From: Bacillota bacterium
Lineage (GTDB): Bacteria; Bacillota; Clostridia; Christensenellales; Aristaeellaceae
Reading direction: 5' to 3'
Length of the DNA: 45,577 bases
NCBI GenBank assembly: GCA_023411175.1
Contig: JAEYPB010000031.1
Location: forward strand, 1 to 45,577
Shown: positions 1 through 8,065 of the stretch, piece after piece
How the letters are laid out: each line of letters begins with the position of its first letter
Numbering within the stretch: position 1 is the stretch's first letter
Translations under genes and position numbers: made by a program
The notes under the pieces: model-generated
The model's input: only the letters and a program-made list of their open reading frames with translations
Told to the model about the DNA's origin: nothing
Database searches by the model: none

Positions 1-56
1 TCCCCAAGTTTTGTCCGCAGCGCCCGCTGCTCTGGCGTGATCCTGCTCTTTCCCAT
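1..56 (-). CDS. Start of an unidentified protein running off the left edge
   Basis: Only the first 18 codons are in the window (begins MGKSRITPEQ). The start is well supported: ATG at 56 is preceded by GGAGG with 7-nt spacing. The short upstream tract around 83-115 (a TTTTGTGTAAACC-like stretch on the minus strand) resembles termini of some IS256-type insertion sequences, and TPEQ-containing N-termini occur in such transposases. That reading is a guess from a very short stretch; it could equally be a small DNA-binding protein. Confidence 0.35.
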   Translation of the reverse strand, partial: MGKSRITPEQRALRTKLG

Positions 57-289
57 TCGTAAACCTCCGTGATGTTTCTATTCTACCACCACTTACGGTT
101 TACACAAAATTTGGGACGGTCTCCTTGTTGATGCAATAGAATCACTTGGTTTGTTTGCAACGTAGTCCTTTGCCAAATTGGTAAAACTATCGTCCGTCCA
201 ACGGCACGAGGGATTGAGAATGATTTGCCTTGAGCCCCTTCTTTCCCTCGGTTTTTGACTGCCCTCATATTTTGGACTTTCATCAGAGT
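57..289. other. Intergenic region without a supported gene
   Basis: About 230 bases with lower GC than the rest. No coding frame with a ribosome-binding site, no tRNA and no strong terminator can be recognised. It may contain the end of a mobile element whose body lies left of the window. Confidence 0.4.
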
Positions 290-502
290 TCAGTCGTCCA
301 CGCCGATCATGACGCTGGTAGCTTTGATGATCGCATAGGCCGTTTTGCCCACCTCCAGCTTGAGTTCGTCCACCGACTTAATCGAAATCGTGGCCGATAC
401 CATGTTGCCGCCGCCGATGTCCAGCGTGACGATCGCGTTGACCGCGCCCCTGTCGATCTTAACCACCGTGCCCTTGAGCTGGTTTCTCGCGCTGATTTTC
501 AT
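290..502 (-). CDS. Mop-type molybdate-binding protein (molbindin, single TOBE domain)
   Basis: A 70-residue protein consisting of one Mop/TOBE domain: it begins with a KISARNQLKG segment, and the central SATISIKSVDEL stretch and the C-terminal AIIKATSVMIGV strand are typical of molbindins, which assemble into hexamers and bind molybdate or tungstate in the cytoplasm. ATG at 502 is preceded by GAGGG. It lies 22 nt downstream of the HTH/binding-domain regulator and is probably cotranscribed with it. Next to modB and modC, it most likely stores or buffers intracellular molybdate. Domain identity is confident; the choice between molybdate and tungstate is not visible in the sequence. Confidence 0.88.
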   Translation of the reverse strand: MKISARNQLKGTVVKIDRGAVNAIVTLDIGGGNMVSATISIKSVDELKLEVGKTAYAIIKATSVMIGVDD

Positions 503-524
503 ATGAATCCCTCTTTTCGTTCCG

Positions 525-1430
525 TTACAGCCGGAACATGCGCCCGGTCTGCGAAAAGTCGTATTCGCCGAGCCGCTTCAGCTCTATTATAAACGCTTCC
601 GAGCACACGTAATCGATCACCGCGCGGTAGGGCGCGTCGTCCTTGCGCGCGGCGAGGATCACCATGTCATACCACTCCTGTTGCATCGGGATAAAGTCCA
701 CGCCCGCAACCTGCCGGGCCGCGGCCTGAATGCCCACGCCCACATCCGCGTCGCCCGCCGCCACCGCGATGGCCACCGCGGCGTGGTTTCCGCGCTCTGT
801 TTCGTAGCCCGAAACCCGGTTCGCCGGGATGCCGAATTTTCGGAATTTTTCGTCCACCAGCACCCGGATGCCGCTGCCCTTTTCCCGGTTGACCATTTTC
901 ACGTCCGGCCGCGCGAGGTCCACCCACTCCCCGATGCCCTTGGGGTTGCCCTTCGCGGTCAGAAAGCCCACCGCGCGCCCGAAGAGCCGGATCACCACCG
1001 CACTCGTGCCAGGCAGCAGTTTTTCGATGTAGGTCAGGTTGTACGCGCTGGCCTTTTCATCCCACAGGTGGGCGGTGGCGATGCTGGCGCGCCCCGAGTA
1101 CAACTCCACCAGCGCATTGTAACTGCCCTGGTGCGACCGGAGCATTTGCGGCATCCCCCTGAGGCCGTTGAAGTGGGCGGCGATCAAATCGAGGGATGGG
1201 TCCTGCCCGCACAGAATCATGGGGCCGGGCGCGCCGCGGGCGGGTTCCGGCGGCGGGGATGCCGGGGCCGCGGCGGGCGCAAGCCTTGATTCGATGTCGC
1301 CGCGCCGCACCCGAATCTGCTTGCCGATCTTGTAGTGCGGAAGTTCGCCCCGCTTGATCATTTCATAGACGGTATTTTTGTTGATCCGGAGCAGCTCGGC
1401 CGTCTCCTGAACCGTCAATAAATCTTCCAC
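525..1430 (-). CDS. HTH regulator fused to a periplasmic-binding-like (molybdate-type) domain
   Basis: The N-terminal ~50 residues are an excisionase-type helix-turn-helix (LTVQETAELLRINKNTVYE). After a Pro/Ala-rich linker, residues ~75-301 form a PBP-like substrate domain of the COG1910 type, with the 'SxxGL..L' and 'NREKGSGIR' features of these proteins. There is no signal peptide, so the binding domain is cytoplasmic. Such proteins are thought to sense molybdate or tungstate and regulate uptake genes. I chose GTG at 1430 because the promoter (TTTACA / 17 bp / TACAAT) at 1457-1485 puts the RNA start near 1450, and GGGGG lies 9 nt before the GTG; the longer frame to 1508 would begin upstream of the promoter. 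Followed by the Mop gene. Confidence 0.82.
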   Translation of the reverse strand: MEDLLTVQETAELLRINKNTVYEMIKRGELPHYKIGKQIRVRRGDIESRLAPAAAPASPPPEPARGAPGPMILCGQDPSLDLIAAHFNGLRGMPQMLRSHQGSYNALVELYSGRASIATAHLWDEKASAYNLTYIEKLLPGTSAVVIRLFGRAVGFLTAKGNPKGIGEWVDLARPDVKMVNREKGSGIRVLVDEKFRKFGIPANRVSGYETERGNHAAVAIAVAAGDADVGVGIQAAARQVAGVDFIPMQQEWYDMVILAARKDDAPYRAVIDYVCSEAFIIELKRLGEYDFSQTGRMFRL

Positions 1431-1456
1431 GACGGTCGCCCCCTTTTTCTTTTCCC

Positions 1457-1485
1457 ATTGTATCCCGTCCATGCCGCACTGTAAA
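1457..1485 (-). promoter_or_regulatory. Sigma-A promoter of the molybdate regulator
   Basis: Minus strand TTTACA (1480-1485), 17-bp spacer, TACAAT (1457-1462). It reads into the regulator and Mop genes. Confidence 0.7.
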
Positions 1486-1603
1486 GCGGATTTTAAGTAT
1501 GACCGCACGCTCTGCGGAAACGGGCCTCGGCGCGGACTATCATCTTAACAGCGCCGCGACCCCCGAATTTCGCAGGCGATTGCCCAGCCCGCGCTTTGCG
1601 CGC

Positions 1604-1632
1604 TTGACAGCCGCGGCGGCGGCTTATACAAT
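1604..1632 (+). promoter_or_regulatory. Sigma-A promoter facing modB
   Basis: Plus strand TTGACA (1604-1609), exactly 17 bp, TACAAT (1627-1632). It is followed by TATC-AAAC-GATA, a short inverted repeat that could bind a regulator. It is the obvious promoter for modBC, although modB starts more than 200 nt downstream. Confidence 0.75.
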
Positions 1633-1639
1633 AAAGGAT

Positions 1640-1848
1640 GTATCAAACGATATTCATCGGATGACGTTCGTCCCGTTTCGCCCCAATTCCTTCGCCCCCG
1701 GCGGTTGCCGCCGAACTCCCGCGCTCCTCGCGGGCGCGTGGACTGAACTTCTCTGCGACTGATGAGATTGCCGCCCTAAGCACGTCATACCCCTCGCTGG
1801 CGCGTAGCGCTGACGCGACGATGACAGACGCTCTCCTCCGCGCTCCGG
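1640..1848 (+). other. GC-rich structured leader before modB, no gene recognised
   Basis: This stretch separates the promoter from modB and occupies the place where modA would normally lie. No frame looks like a substrate-binding protein. It contains several small hairpins: GGCGG-TTG-CCGCC near 1700, CCCGCG-CTCCT-CGCGGG near 1723, and CGCGT-AGCGCTG-ACGCG near 1800. It could be a regulatory leader RNA or the scar of a lost gene or repeat insertion. It does not match the molybdenum-cofactor riboswitch as far as I can see by eye. Confidence 0.4.
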
Positions 1849-2547
1849 GTGCGCGGCGCAAAGCCTCGCGCAAAGGATGTGATCCGCCTGAACTGGTTCC
1901 CGCTCTGGAATTCGCTGCGCATTTCGGCGATTTCGACGCTTTTGACGTTCTTCGGCGGCATCTGGGCGGCCCACCGCATCGCCCGCGCGCCGAGGGTAGT
2001 CAAGGGCGTGCTCGACACGCTCCTGACGCTGCCGCTGGTGCTTCCCCCCACTGTCATCGGCTTTTTCATCCTGATCACGGCGGGACCCAAGGGGCCCGTG
2101 GGTGCGCTGATGAAGCGCTGGTTTGACCTGACCATCACCATGCGCTGGCAGGCGTCGGTGATTGCGGTAAGCGTCGTCACCTTCCCGCTGATGTACCGCA
2201 CCGTGCGCGCGGCCTTCGACGCCTTTGACCGGGACCTGATCCACGCCGGGCAGACGCTGGGGCTGAGCGACACGTTCATCTTCTGGCGGGTGCTGCTGCC
2301 GGGCTGCCGCGATGCCATCCTGGCCGGCGCGGTGCTCTCCTTCGCCAGGGGTCTGGGCGAATACGGCGCGACCAGCATGGTATCCGGCTACATTGCGGGG
2401 CGCACCGCCACGATTTCCACCTCGGTGGCCTACTTCTGGCAGATCGGGCAGGACGCCGAGGCCTTTTTCTGGGTGGGCGTCAACCTGGCCATTTCGCTTT
2501 TCGTCATGGTTGCGGTCAACCTGCTGGAGAAGCGAAGGGGAACCTGA
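1849..2547 (+). CDS. modB: Molybdate ABC transporter permease ModB
   Basis: An integral membrane protein of up to 232 residues with about five hydrophobic segments. The LPLVLPPTVIGFFIL segment and the cytoplasmic loop with RTLG/QTLGLS...LPGCRDAI...ARGLGEYGAT closely resemble E. coli ModB, including the EAA-type loop that contacts the ATPase. It passes molybdate through the membrane together with ModC, using energy from ModC. The start is uncertain: GTG at 1849 and GTG at 1879 are both in frame, and neither has a good ribosome-binding site. modC follows after 19 nt. No modA is adjacent, so the binding protein must come from elsewhere or be absent. Confidence 0.9.
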   Translation: MRGAKPRAKDVIRLNWFPLWNSLRISAISTLLTFFGGIWAAHRIARAPRVVKGVLDTLLTLPLVLPPTVIGFFILITAGPKGPVGALMKRWFDLTITMRWQASVIAVSVVTFPLMYRTVRAAFDAFDRDLIHAGQTLGLSDTFIFWRVLLPGCRDAILAGAVLSFARGLGEYGATSMVSGYIAGRTATISTSVAYFWQIGQDAEAFFWVGVNLAISLFVMVAVNLLEKRRGT

Positions 2548-2566
2548 AAACACGAGGAGGGCGTGC

Positions 2567-3613
2567 ATGCTGTCCGTTCGCATCCAAAAAGCGCTGGGGG
2601 ACTTCCGGCTGGATCTTGTCCTCGAAGCTGGCAACGAATCCTGCGCGCTCTTGGGCGCGTCCGGCTCCGGCAAGAGCATGGCGCTCAAGGCCATCGCGGG
2701 CATCGTCACGCCGGACGCGGGGCGCATTGCGGTGGACGGCGAGGTGCTGTTCGACTCGGAAAGGCGCGTCAACCTGTCCCCCCGGGAGCGCCGCGTGGGG
2801 CTGATGTTCCAGCACTACGCGCTGTTCCCCAACATGACGGTGGAGGAGAACATCCTCTGCGGCCTGAACCGGGCGCAAAAACCCGCCCGCCGCGCCAAGG
2901 CGGCGGATCTGATCGAGCGGATGCGCCTCGGAGAGCAGCGCGGCCTATACCCTTCGCAGCTGTCCGGCGGGCAGCGGCAGCGGGTGGCGCTGGCGCGGAT
3001 GCTGGCGTCGGAGCCGCGCCTCATCATGCTGGACGAGCCCTTCTCCGCGCTGGACAGCCACCTGCGCTGGCAACTGGAGCGCGAGGTTTTTGATGTTTTG
3101 AAGGATTTCCCCGGTACCGCGCTCATGGTCTCCCACAACCGCGACGAGGCGTTTCGGCTGTGCGACCGGATTGCCGTATTGGAAGACGGACATGTGAGCG
3201 CCGCGGGCGAACGGCGGCACCTGTTCGACCACCCCATGACCCGCGCCGCCGCGGTGATGACCGGGTGCAAGAACCTGGCCCGCGCCGAAAAGGCTGGGGA
3301 CAACCTGCTCTTCGTGCCGAATTGGAGCGCGACGCTAAAGTCCTTGGATCCCGTTCCGGCGGATGTGCGGTGGGTCGGCGTCCGGGCCCGGCAGATCCTC
3401 CCGGCGGAGGACGGCGCGGGCGAAAACCGGCTTTTCTGGTCGCTGACCGACCACATCGAAGGCCCTTTCAGCCACATCCTGATGGTCGCCTGCTCCGGCG
3501 GTCGAGCGCCGATCCGCTGGGAGCTGTCAAACGAAGCCTACCAGCGCCTGGAGGGCAAAACCACGGGCTTTCTCACGATGCCGCCCGAGCGTGTACACCC
3601 GTTGGTGGACTGA
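2567..3613 (+). CDS. modC: Molybdate ABC transporter ATP-binding protein ModC
   Basis: A 348-residue ABC ATPase: Walker A GASGSGKS at residues 30-37, Q-loop in MFQHYALFP, signature LSGGQRQR near 130, Walker B LIMLDEP near 150, then the switch His in VSHNRDEAF. The ~110-residue C-terminal part matches the TOBE/regulatory region of ModC-type ATPases rather than a plain ABC protein. ATG at 2567 is preceded by GAGGAGGG. The frame is open further upstream, into modB, but that part is only the alternate frame of modB. It couples ATP hydrolysis to molybdate import with ModB. Confidence 0.92.
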   Translation: MLSVRIQKALGDFRLDLVLEAGNESCALLGASGSGKSMALKAIAGIVTPDAGRIAVDGEVLFDSERRVNLSPRERRVGLMFQHYALFPNMTVEENILCGLNRAQKPARRAKAADLIERMRLGEQRGLYPSQLSGGQRQRVALARMLASEPRLIMLDEPFSALDSHLRWQLEREVFDVLKDFPGTALMVSHNRDEAFRLCDRIAVLEDGHVSAAGERRHLFDHPMTRAAAVMTGCKNLARAEKAGDNLLFVPNWSATLKSLDPVPADVRWVGVRARQILPAEDGAGENRLFWSLTDHIEGPFSHILMVACSGGRAPIRWELSNEAYQRLEGKTTGFLTMPPERVHPLVD

Positions 3614-3615
3614 TC

Positions 3616-3655
3616 CGAAGGCACCGGGGCTACGCCCCTTCGGGATACGCCTTCG
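3616..3655. repeat. Short palindromic repeat, copy 1
   Basis: CGAAGGC at 3616-3622 pairs with GCCTTCG at 3649-3655 around an inner GGGGC/GCCCC hairpin. The last 20 bp (3636-3655) are identical to 35414-35433. It lies between the convergent modC and Ig-like genes and encodes the last residues (KAYPEG) of the Ig-like protein. Confidence 0.6.
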
Positions 3656-5831
3656 TGATGTCCATCGACGCGGCTTCGCCTGCCGGCCAGGCCGTCTCCT
3701 CTGGCTGGATGGCACTTCCCTGCGCGGCCGCTTCTTCCGGGCAAGCCGCCTCTTCCGGCACGATGTCCGGCTCCCGCTCGATTTCGTCTCCCGGCAAGAT
3801 CGCCTCTTCCGGCGTGGCGGCAGTCCCCTGCGCGGCCTCTTCTTCCAGCCAAGCCTCATCTTCCGGCGGGGTGGCAGTCTCCTGCACCACCTCCGGCGCT
3901 TCCTTCGTATCGCGCTTGGGCAGCGCCTTGACGACGGTAATGACGCACATGACCGAATGGCCGTTTTTTGATTGGGCCCTAATGGTGGCGGTGCCGGTCC
4001 TGCTCTTCGCCGCCTTCACGACGCCATCCTTCGTAACCGCCGCCACCTTTGTATTTGAGCTCGCCCAGGTGAGCGCCTTCTCGGTGCAGGCCTCGTCCGT
4101 CACGACGTCCGCGCCCAGATCGTAGCGCTGGCCAAAGGCCAGCGTCACCGCCTCCGTCCTGATCGAAAGCACTTCGGGAAGCCGCAAGACTGTAACGAGG
4201 CAGGTATCAAAACGCCTGTTTTCGGTGACCGCCTGAACGGTTGAAGAGCCTTCGCGTACCGCCGTCACAAGACCGGTCTCGGCGTCCACCGTGACGCTTG
4301 TACCGTGAAGCTCCCAGCGCAGCCCGCGGTAACTGGCGCCGCTGGGCAGCGCCTTCGCGGAGAGCCGGACCGAGCGGAGCGCGTCGCTCGCGCCGTTTAT
4401 GTAGATAACCGCGTCCCGCTTGTTCAGCTTGATGGCCTTTTCCCGCACGCCGACGACGAGGTTGACGCTTTGGGCCGTACCGCTCCCATCCTTCGCCCGG
4501 GCTGTGATCTTCACCTTGCCCGGCCGGATGCCCACGACCACCCCGCGCCCGTCCACCACCGCGCACGCCCTGTTTGACGAAGACCATTTTAACGATTTGT
4601 CGTTCGCGTCTTCGGGGGCGACGCCCGCCACAAGGCGCACCTTTTCGCCCTTATAGACCAACGCATATCCGTTTTCCGGGCTTACCGAAATTTCCTCCAC
4701 CGGCCGCGCGACCGTCAGAACGCAACTGGCGCTCTTTCCGCTTCCGTCCGTCGCCGTAGCGGTGATGACGGCCTGCCCCAGCGCGCGGCCGGTCACCGTG
4801 CCGTCCGCCGAAACCTCGGCCACGCGTTCATCGCTGCTGCGCCATGCCAGCGCTTTGACCGAGGGCTTGGACGGCGAGCGCTTCACCGCCAGCTTTTTAC
4901 TGCGGCCTATGAAGACCTTCTCCGCAGGCGCAAGCTTCACGCTTGCAACCGGGGTGATCACCCGAAGGCGGATGGCCCCTTTGACGCCCGTGCCGTCCTT
5001 TGCGATGGCATAGACCGTGACCGCGCCCACCTTCCGGCCGTAGGCGCGCCCGTTCGCATCCACCGTCGCAACCTTTGTGTTGCCGGATCGCCACGTCACA
5101 CCCTCAAAGGCCGTCGCCGGACGTACCGTGGCGCGGAGCTGAAGGCGTTTTTTGAGGTGCAGATACTCCTCGCCGGTTGGCGCGGCGACTTCAACCGCCG
5201 TCGCCGGATCGGCCACCCGCACGGCGCAGGAGGCGTTTCGTCCGCTTCCGGACGTCGCGATGATGGCGGCGGTGCCCGGCGCCACCGCCGTCACCGTGCC
5301 ATCCTGCGCCACCGCCGCGACGGATTCGTTCTCGCTACGCCAGGCGAGCGCCTTGTCGCTGGCCGTGGACGGCGAAAACCCCGCCGTCAGCTTTTTCTTC
5401 TGCCCGGTCAACACCAGCGCCTCCGAAGGTAGAGTCAATTTCGCAAGCGGGGTGTAGACCCGAACGGCGAGAAATCGCTTCGCGCGGGCAACTCCTTTTG
5501 AATCCTTCGCCGTGACCGAGATGACCGCGCGCCCGTTTTTAAGGCCCGTGACCAGGCCTGACCTGCCCACAACGGCCACCTTCCGATCGGAGGACGCAAA
5601 GATGACGCTGTGCCCGGAACTGACACCGACGCCGATCTTCATCGTTCCCCTGACGATGAGGCGCACGGTGCCGTCCTCCTCGGTGGCGATCCCCTCCGGC
5701 AGGGAGAGTACGAGGTCCGCCAGATCGTCTCCGGCGCGAACGGCTCCGCCTTGCGCGCGAGCTGCTCCGCACCCAAAGCAGAGGACGAGAATCAAAGCGG
5801 CAAGTGCCGCCTTCAGCCTTTGTTGTGACAT
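3630..5831 (-). CDS. Secreted multi-repeat bacterial Ig-like (BIG2) protein
   Basis: A 733-residue protein. Residues 1-27 are a signal peptide (charged start, hydrophobic core, AAARAQ-type cleavage site). From ~30 to ~645 there are about seven copies of a ~88-residue BIG2 unit, each with the W/S-S-x-N/D-x-x-VA-x-V-x-x-x-G-x-V and 'G.A.ITA...DGSG' pattern. Residues ~646-733 are an acidic Glu/Pro/Ala-rich tail with an imperfect tandem duplication (two blocks of ~22 residues containing AAQG[TS]A..PEE). No LPXTG motif, SLH domain or C-terminal membrane anchor is present. BIG2 proteins are usually surface adhesins or cell-wall associated. ATG at 5831 has GGAGG 7 nt upstream. Its stop falls inside a repeat also found at 35.4 kb. 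Confidence 0.85.
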   Translation of the reverse strand: MSQQRLKAALAALILVLCFGCGAARAQGGAVRAGDDLADLVLSLPEGIATEEDGTVRLIVRGTMKIGVGVSSGHSVIFASSDRKVAVVGRSGLVTGLKNGRAVISVTAKDSKGVARAKRFLAVRVYTPLAKLTLPSEALVLTGQKKKLTAGFSPSTASDKALAWRSENESVAAVAQDGTVTAVAPGTAAIIATSGSGRNASCAVRVADPATAVEVAAPTGEEYLHLKKRLQLRATVRPATAFEGVTWRSGNTKVATVDANGRAYGRKVGAVTVYAIAKDGTGVKGAIRLRVITPVASVKLAPAEKVFIGRSKKLAVKRSPSKPSVKALAWRSSDERVAEVSADGTVTGRALGQAVITATATDGSGKSASCVLTVARPVEEISVSPENGYALVYKGEKVRLVAGVAPEDANDKSLKWSSSNRACAVVDGRGVVVGIRPGKVKITARAKDGSGTAQSVNLVVGVREKAIKLNKRDAVIYINGASDALRSVRLSAKALPSGASYRGLRWELHGTSVTVDAETGLVTAVREGSSTVQAVTENRRFDTCLVTVLRLPEVLSIRTEAVTLAFGQRYDLGADVVTDEACTEKALTWASSNTKVAAVTKDGVVKAAKSRTGTATIRAQSKNGHSVMCVITVVKALPKRDTKEAPEVVQETATPPEDEAWLEEEAAQGTAATPEEAILPGDEIEREPDIVPEEAACPEEAAAQGSAIQPEETAWPAGEAASMDITKAYPEGA

Positions 5832-5930
5832 TGCGCGACCTCCAAAAAGACTGTTGCTTCAGAAGTAGCTTCTCCTCGGTAAAAGAAGGCGCAGGCAGCC
5901 GAAGCGCGGCCGGTAAAATCCATCATCTCG

Positions 5931-5959
5931 ATTATAACATCCCGCCGCATGCGAAACAA
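5931..5959 (-). promoter_or_regulatory. Probable promoter of the Ig-like protein gene
   Basis: Minus strand TTGTTT (5954-5959), 17-bp spacer, TATAAT (5931-5936), about 100 nt upstream of the start codon. Confidence 0.6.
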
Positions 5960-6024
5960 TCAGAAAATATTCAGGTCTTTTTCAATTAATTTATGCACTT
6001 ATGGTGTTCATTTCGAGCAAACGC

Positions 6025-6049
6025 AAAGCGCCCCAAAAAGAGGCGCTTT
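6025..6049 (-). terminator. Terminator after the TtcA-like gene
   Basis: Inverted repeat AAAGCGCC / GGCGCTTT with a 9-nt loop, starting 19 nt after the end of the TtcA-like gene on the minus strand. The T-run is weak, so termination may be partial. Confidence 0.6.
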
Positions 6050-6067
6050 AAAACTCTTGCCTTCGGC

Positions 6068-6898
6068 TCAGCCACCGGAATCCTCCCACTCGTCAAAGGG
6101 GTGGGTGACGCCGTCTTTCCTGTATCCGATCACGGTTTCAAGGTTTACATCGTGGCAGGAGCGAAAGATGTTCATCTCGACGTTCGGGTTCACCTTTTTG
6201 AGCTGCGCGATCAGCGCCTTGACTTCGGCACGTTTGCCGCCGCCGCCATCCCCCAGCGCGCAGTTCTCGGTGAAGCGGCAGGCGCAGTTGAGAAACGTCA
6301 GATGGTTCAGCTGCCGCCACGCGACGATGTCCTTCTCCCGCACCATGTACATCGGGCGGATCAGCTCCATGCCCGGGAAATTTGTGCTGCGGAGCTTGGG
6401 CATCATGGTCTTCATCTCGCCGCCGTAGAGCATGCTCAGAAGCACCGTTTCGATCACGTCGTCAAAGTGGTGCCCCAGTGCAATCTTGTTGGCACCCAGC
6501 TTCTGGGCGTTTTTGTACAGGTGACCGCGCCGCATCCGGGCGCACATGTAGCATGGATTGTCGTCCATCCCGGCCACCGCGTCGAAGATGTCCGTCTCAA
6601 AGATTCGGATGTCAAGCCCCATCAGTTCGGCGTTCTCCTCGATCAGGCGGCGGTTCATCGGGTGGTAGCCGGGGTCCATCACGAGGAAGGACAGCTTGAA
6701 GTCGACGTTGCCGTGGCGCTGGATCTCCTCCAGGCACTTGGCCATCAAAAACGAGTCCTTGCCGCCGGAGATGCAGGCGGCGATGTGGTCGCCGGGCTGG
6801 ATCAGCCGATACTGGCTGAGGGTGCGGGTGAACGACCGCCAGATGGTCTTGCGGTAGGTGGTGATGATGCTGCGCTCGATTCTCTCCCGTGCGTCCAC
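6068..6898 (-). CDS. TtcA-family tRNA 2-thiolation enzyme (PP-loop)
   Basis: A 276-residue N-type ATP pyrophosphatase. The PP-loop SGGKDS is at residues 44-49, a CxxC pair at Cys116/Cys119, and further Cys in the NCACRFTENC segment; this is the arrangement of TtcA-like enzymes, which hold an Fe-S cluster and thiolate cytidine in tRNA with ATP. GALGHHFDD-type HH(F)DD also fits. The start is GTG at 6898, whose first base is shared with the last base of the upstream cysteine desulfurase stop codon (TAGTG), implying translational coupling. The desulfurase would supply the sulfur. The exact tRNA position modified cannot be read from the sequence. Confidence 0.85.
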   Translation of the reverse strand: MDARERIERSIITTYRKTIWRSFTRTLSQYRLIQPGDHIAACISGGKDSFLMAKCLEEIQRHGNVDFKLSFLVMDPGYHPMNRRLIEENAELMGLDIRIFETDIFDAVAGMDDNPCYMCARMRRGHLYKNAQKLGANKIALGHHFDDVIETVLLSMLYGGEMKTMMPKLRSTNFPGMELIRPMYMVREKDIVAWRQLNHLTFLNCACRFTENCALGDGGGGKRAEVKALIAQLKKVNPNVEMNIFRSCHDVNLETVIGYRKDGVTHPFDEWEDSGG

Positions 6899-8022
6899 TA
6901 TCTCGCCTCCAGCTCCGCCGCGCAGGCCCGGAAGGCGCGCAGCGCTTCGTCGATTTCGTCCTCCGTGGTCAGGTGGCTGAGGCTCAGGCGCACGGTGTTC
7001 ATGGCGCGCCTGCGGTCGCCGGTCATCGCGAGCACCGGGCGGGACGGCGAGGCCGGCGCGCAGCAGGCGGATTTCGACGACACAAAGATGCCCGCCTCGT
7101 CAAGCCTCGCGATCAGGTCTCGCGCGCGAATGCCCGTGACGCTTACGTTCAGGATGAAGGGCGACGCGTCCAAAGGGCTGTTGACGCTGGCGAAACCCAT
7201 CCCGCCGAAGCCCTCCCGCAGGCGGCGGTTGAGGCGGACGACGGCTTCCAGCCGCTCGTTCAAATGCTCCAGCGCATCCTTGAGCGCAGCCTCCGCCGCG
7301 ACGGAGAGCGCCAGCGCGGGGGTGCCGCTTCGGTAAGGCGTCTGGCCGACGCCGCCGTAGAGTACCGGCTCAACGCGCATGCCGCCCCGAACGATCAGAA
7401 CGCCGCTTCCGGCAATACCGTAGAACTTGTGGGGCGACAGCGTTACGAGGTCGCCCGCCGACAGATCCACGGCCAGTTTCCCCACCGCCTGGGTGGCATC
7501 CACGTGCAGGCGGCAATTGGGGTGTGCGCCAAGCGCCGCGCGCACATCATGAAGGGGCTGAACAGTGCCCACTTCGCTGTCCACCGCGCACACGCTGGCC
7601 AGAATCGTGTCCGGGCGCAAAAGGCTCTTCAGGTGCCCGATGTCGACGCGCCCATCGGGTCCCACGCGCAGAAAATCCAGCGTAAAGCCTTCCGCCGCGA
7701 GGGCGGTCAGCGGGCCGGTTACCGAGGCGTGCTCCATGGGCGAGGCGATCAGGTGCCGCCCCCGGCTCTGGTACGCCCGCGCCGCGCCGAGGACCGCCAG
7801 GTTGTTGGCCTCGGTCGCGCCGGAGGTCATGACGACCTCCCCAGACTCCGCGCCCAGCATTTTTGCGATGCGCTCGGCGGCCTGATCCAGCCTGCGCCGC
7901 GCCGCGAGGCCCGGGGCGTGGCCCGAATTTGGGTTCGCGCCATACGCGCGCGCCGCGGCGCAGAACGCCTCCAAAACGCCCGCCGACGCCGGGGTATCCG
8001 CCGCGTAGTCCAGATAAATCAT
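6898..8022 (-). CDS. Cysteine desulfurase (NifS/IscS family)
   Basis: A 374-residue PLP enzyme that removes sulfur from cysteine and carries it as a persulfide. Visible features: TSGATEANN at ~66, DATQAVGK at ~175, the PLP lysine in SPHKF (Lys199), and the mobile catalytic Cys in SSKSACC (Cys320, followed by another Cys). The N-terminus IYLDYAADTP is diagnostic. ATG at 8022 has GGAG 7 nt upstream. Its stop overlaps the start of the TtcA-like gene by one base, so the pair looks like a dedicated sulfur donor plus tRNA thiolase. Which subfamily (NifS, IscS or a specialised one) is not certain; no scaffold gene is nearby. Confidence 0.9.
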   Translation of the reverse strand: MIYLDYAADTPASAGVLEAFCAAARAYGANPNSGHAPGLAARRRLDQAAERIAKMLGAESGEVVMTSGATEANNLAVLGAARAYQSRGRHLIASPMEHASVTGPLTALAAEGFTLDFLRVGPDGRVDIGHLKSLLRPDTILASVCAVDSEVGTVQPLHDVRAALGAHPNCRLHVDATQAVGKLAVDLSAGDLVTLSPHKFYGIAGSGVLIVRGGMRVEPVLYGGVGQTPYRSGTPALALSVAAEAALKDALEHLNERLEAVVRLNRRLREGFGGMGFASVNSPLDASPFILNVSVTGIRARDLIARLDEAGIFVSSKSACCAPASPSRPVLAMTGDRRRAMNTVRLSLSHLTTEDEIDEALRAFRACAAELEAR

Positions 8023-8065
8023 GAAGGCTCTCCCATGAAAAAATCGGCCTTCGCGGCCGCAGTTG

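Noticed and set aside
1759..1766. CTGATGAG, the core of a hammerhead ribozyme
   Set aside because: The required GAAA element and the flanking stems are not present in the following sequence.
2312..2566. Extended start for ModC inside modB
   Set aside because: The added residues are the alternate frame of modB; ATG at 2567 has a strong ribosome-binding site and matches the family's N-terminus.
1654..2772. 372-codon frame on the minus strand opposite modB/modC
   Set aside because: Low-complexity His/Arg/Gln-rich translation with no domain; modB and modC on the plus strand are certain.
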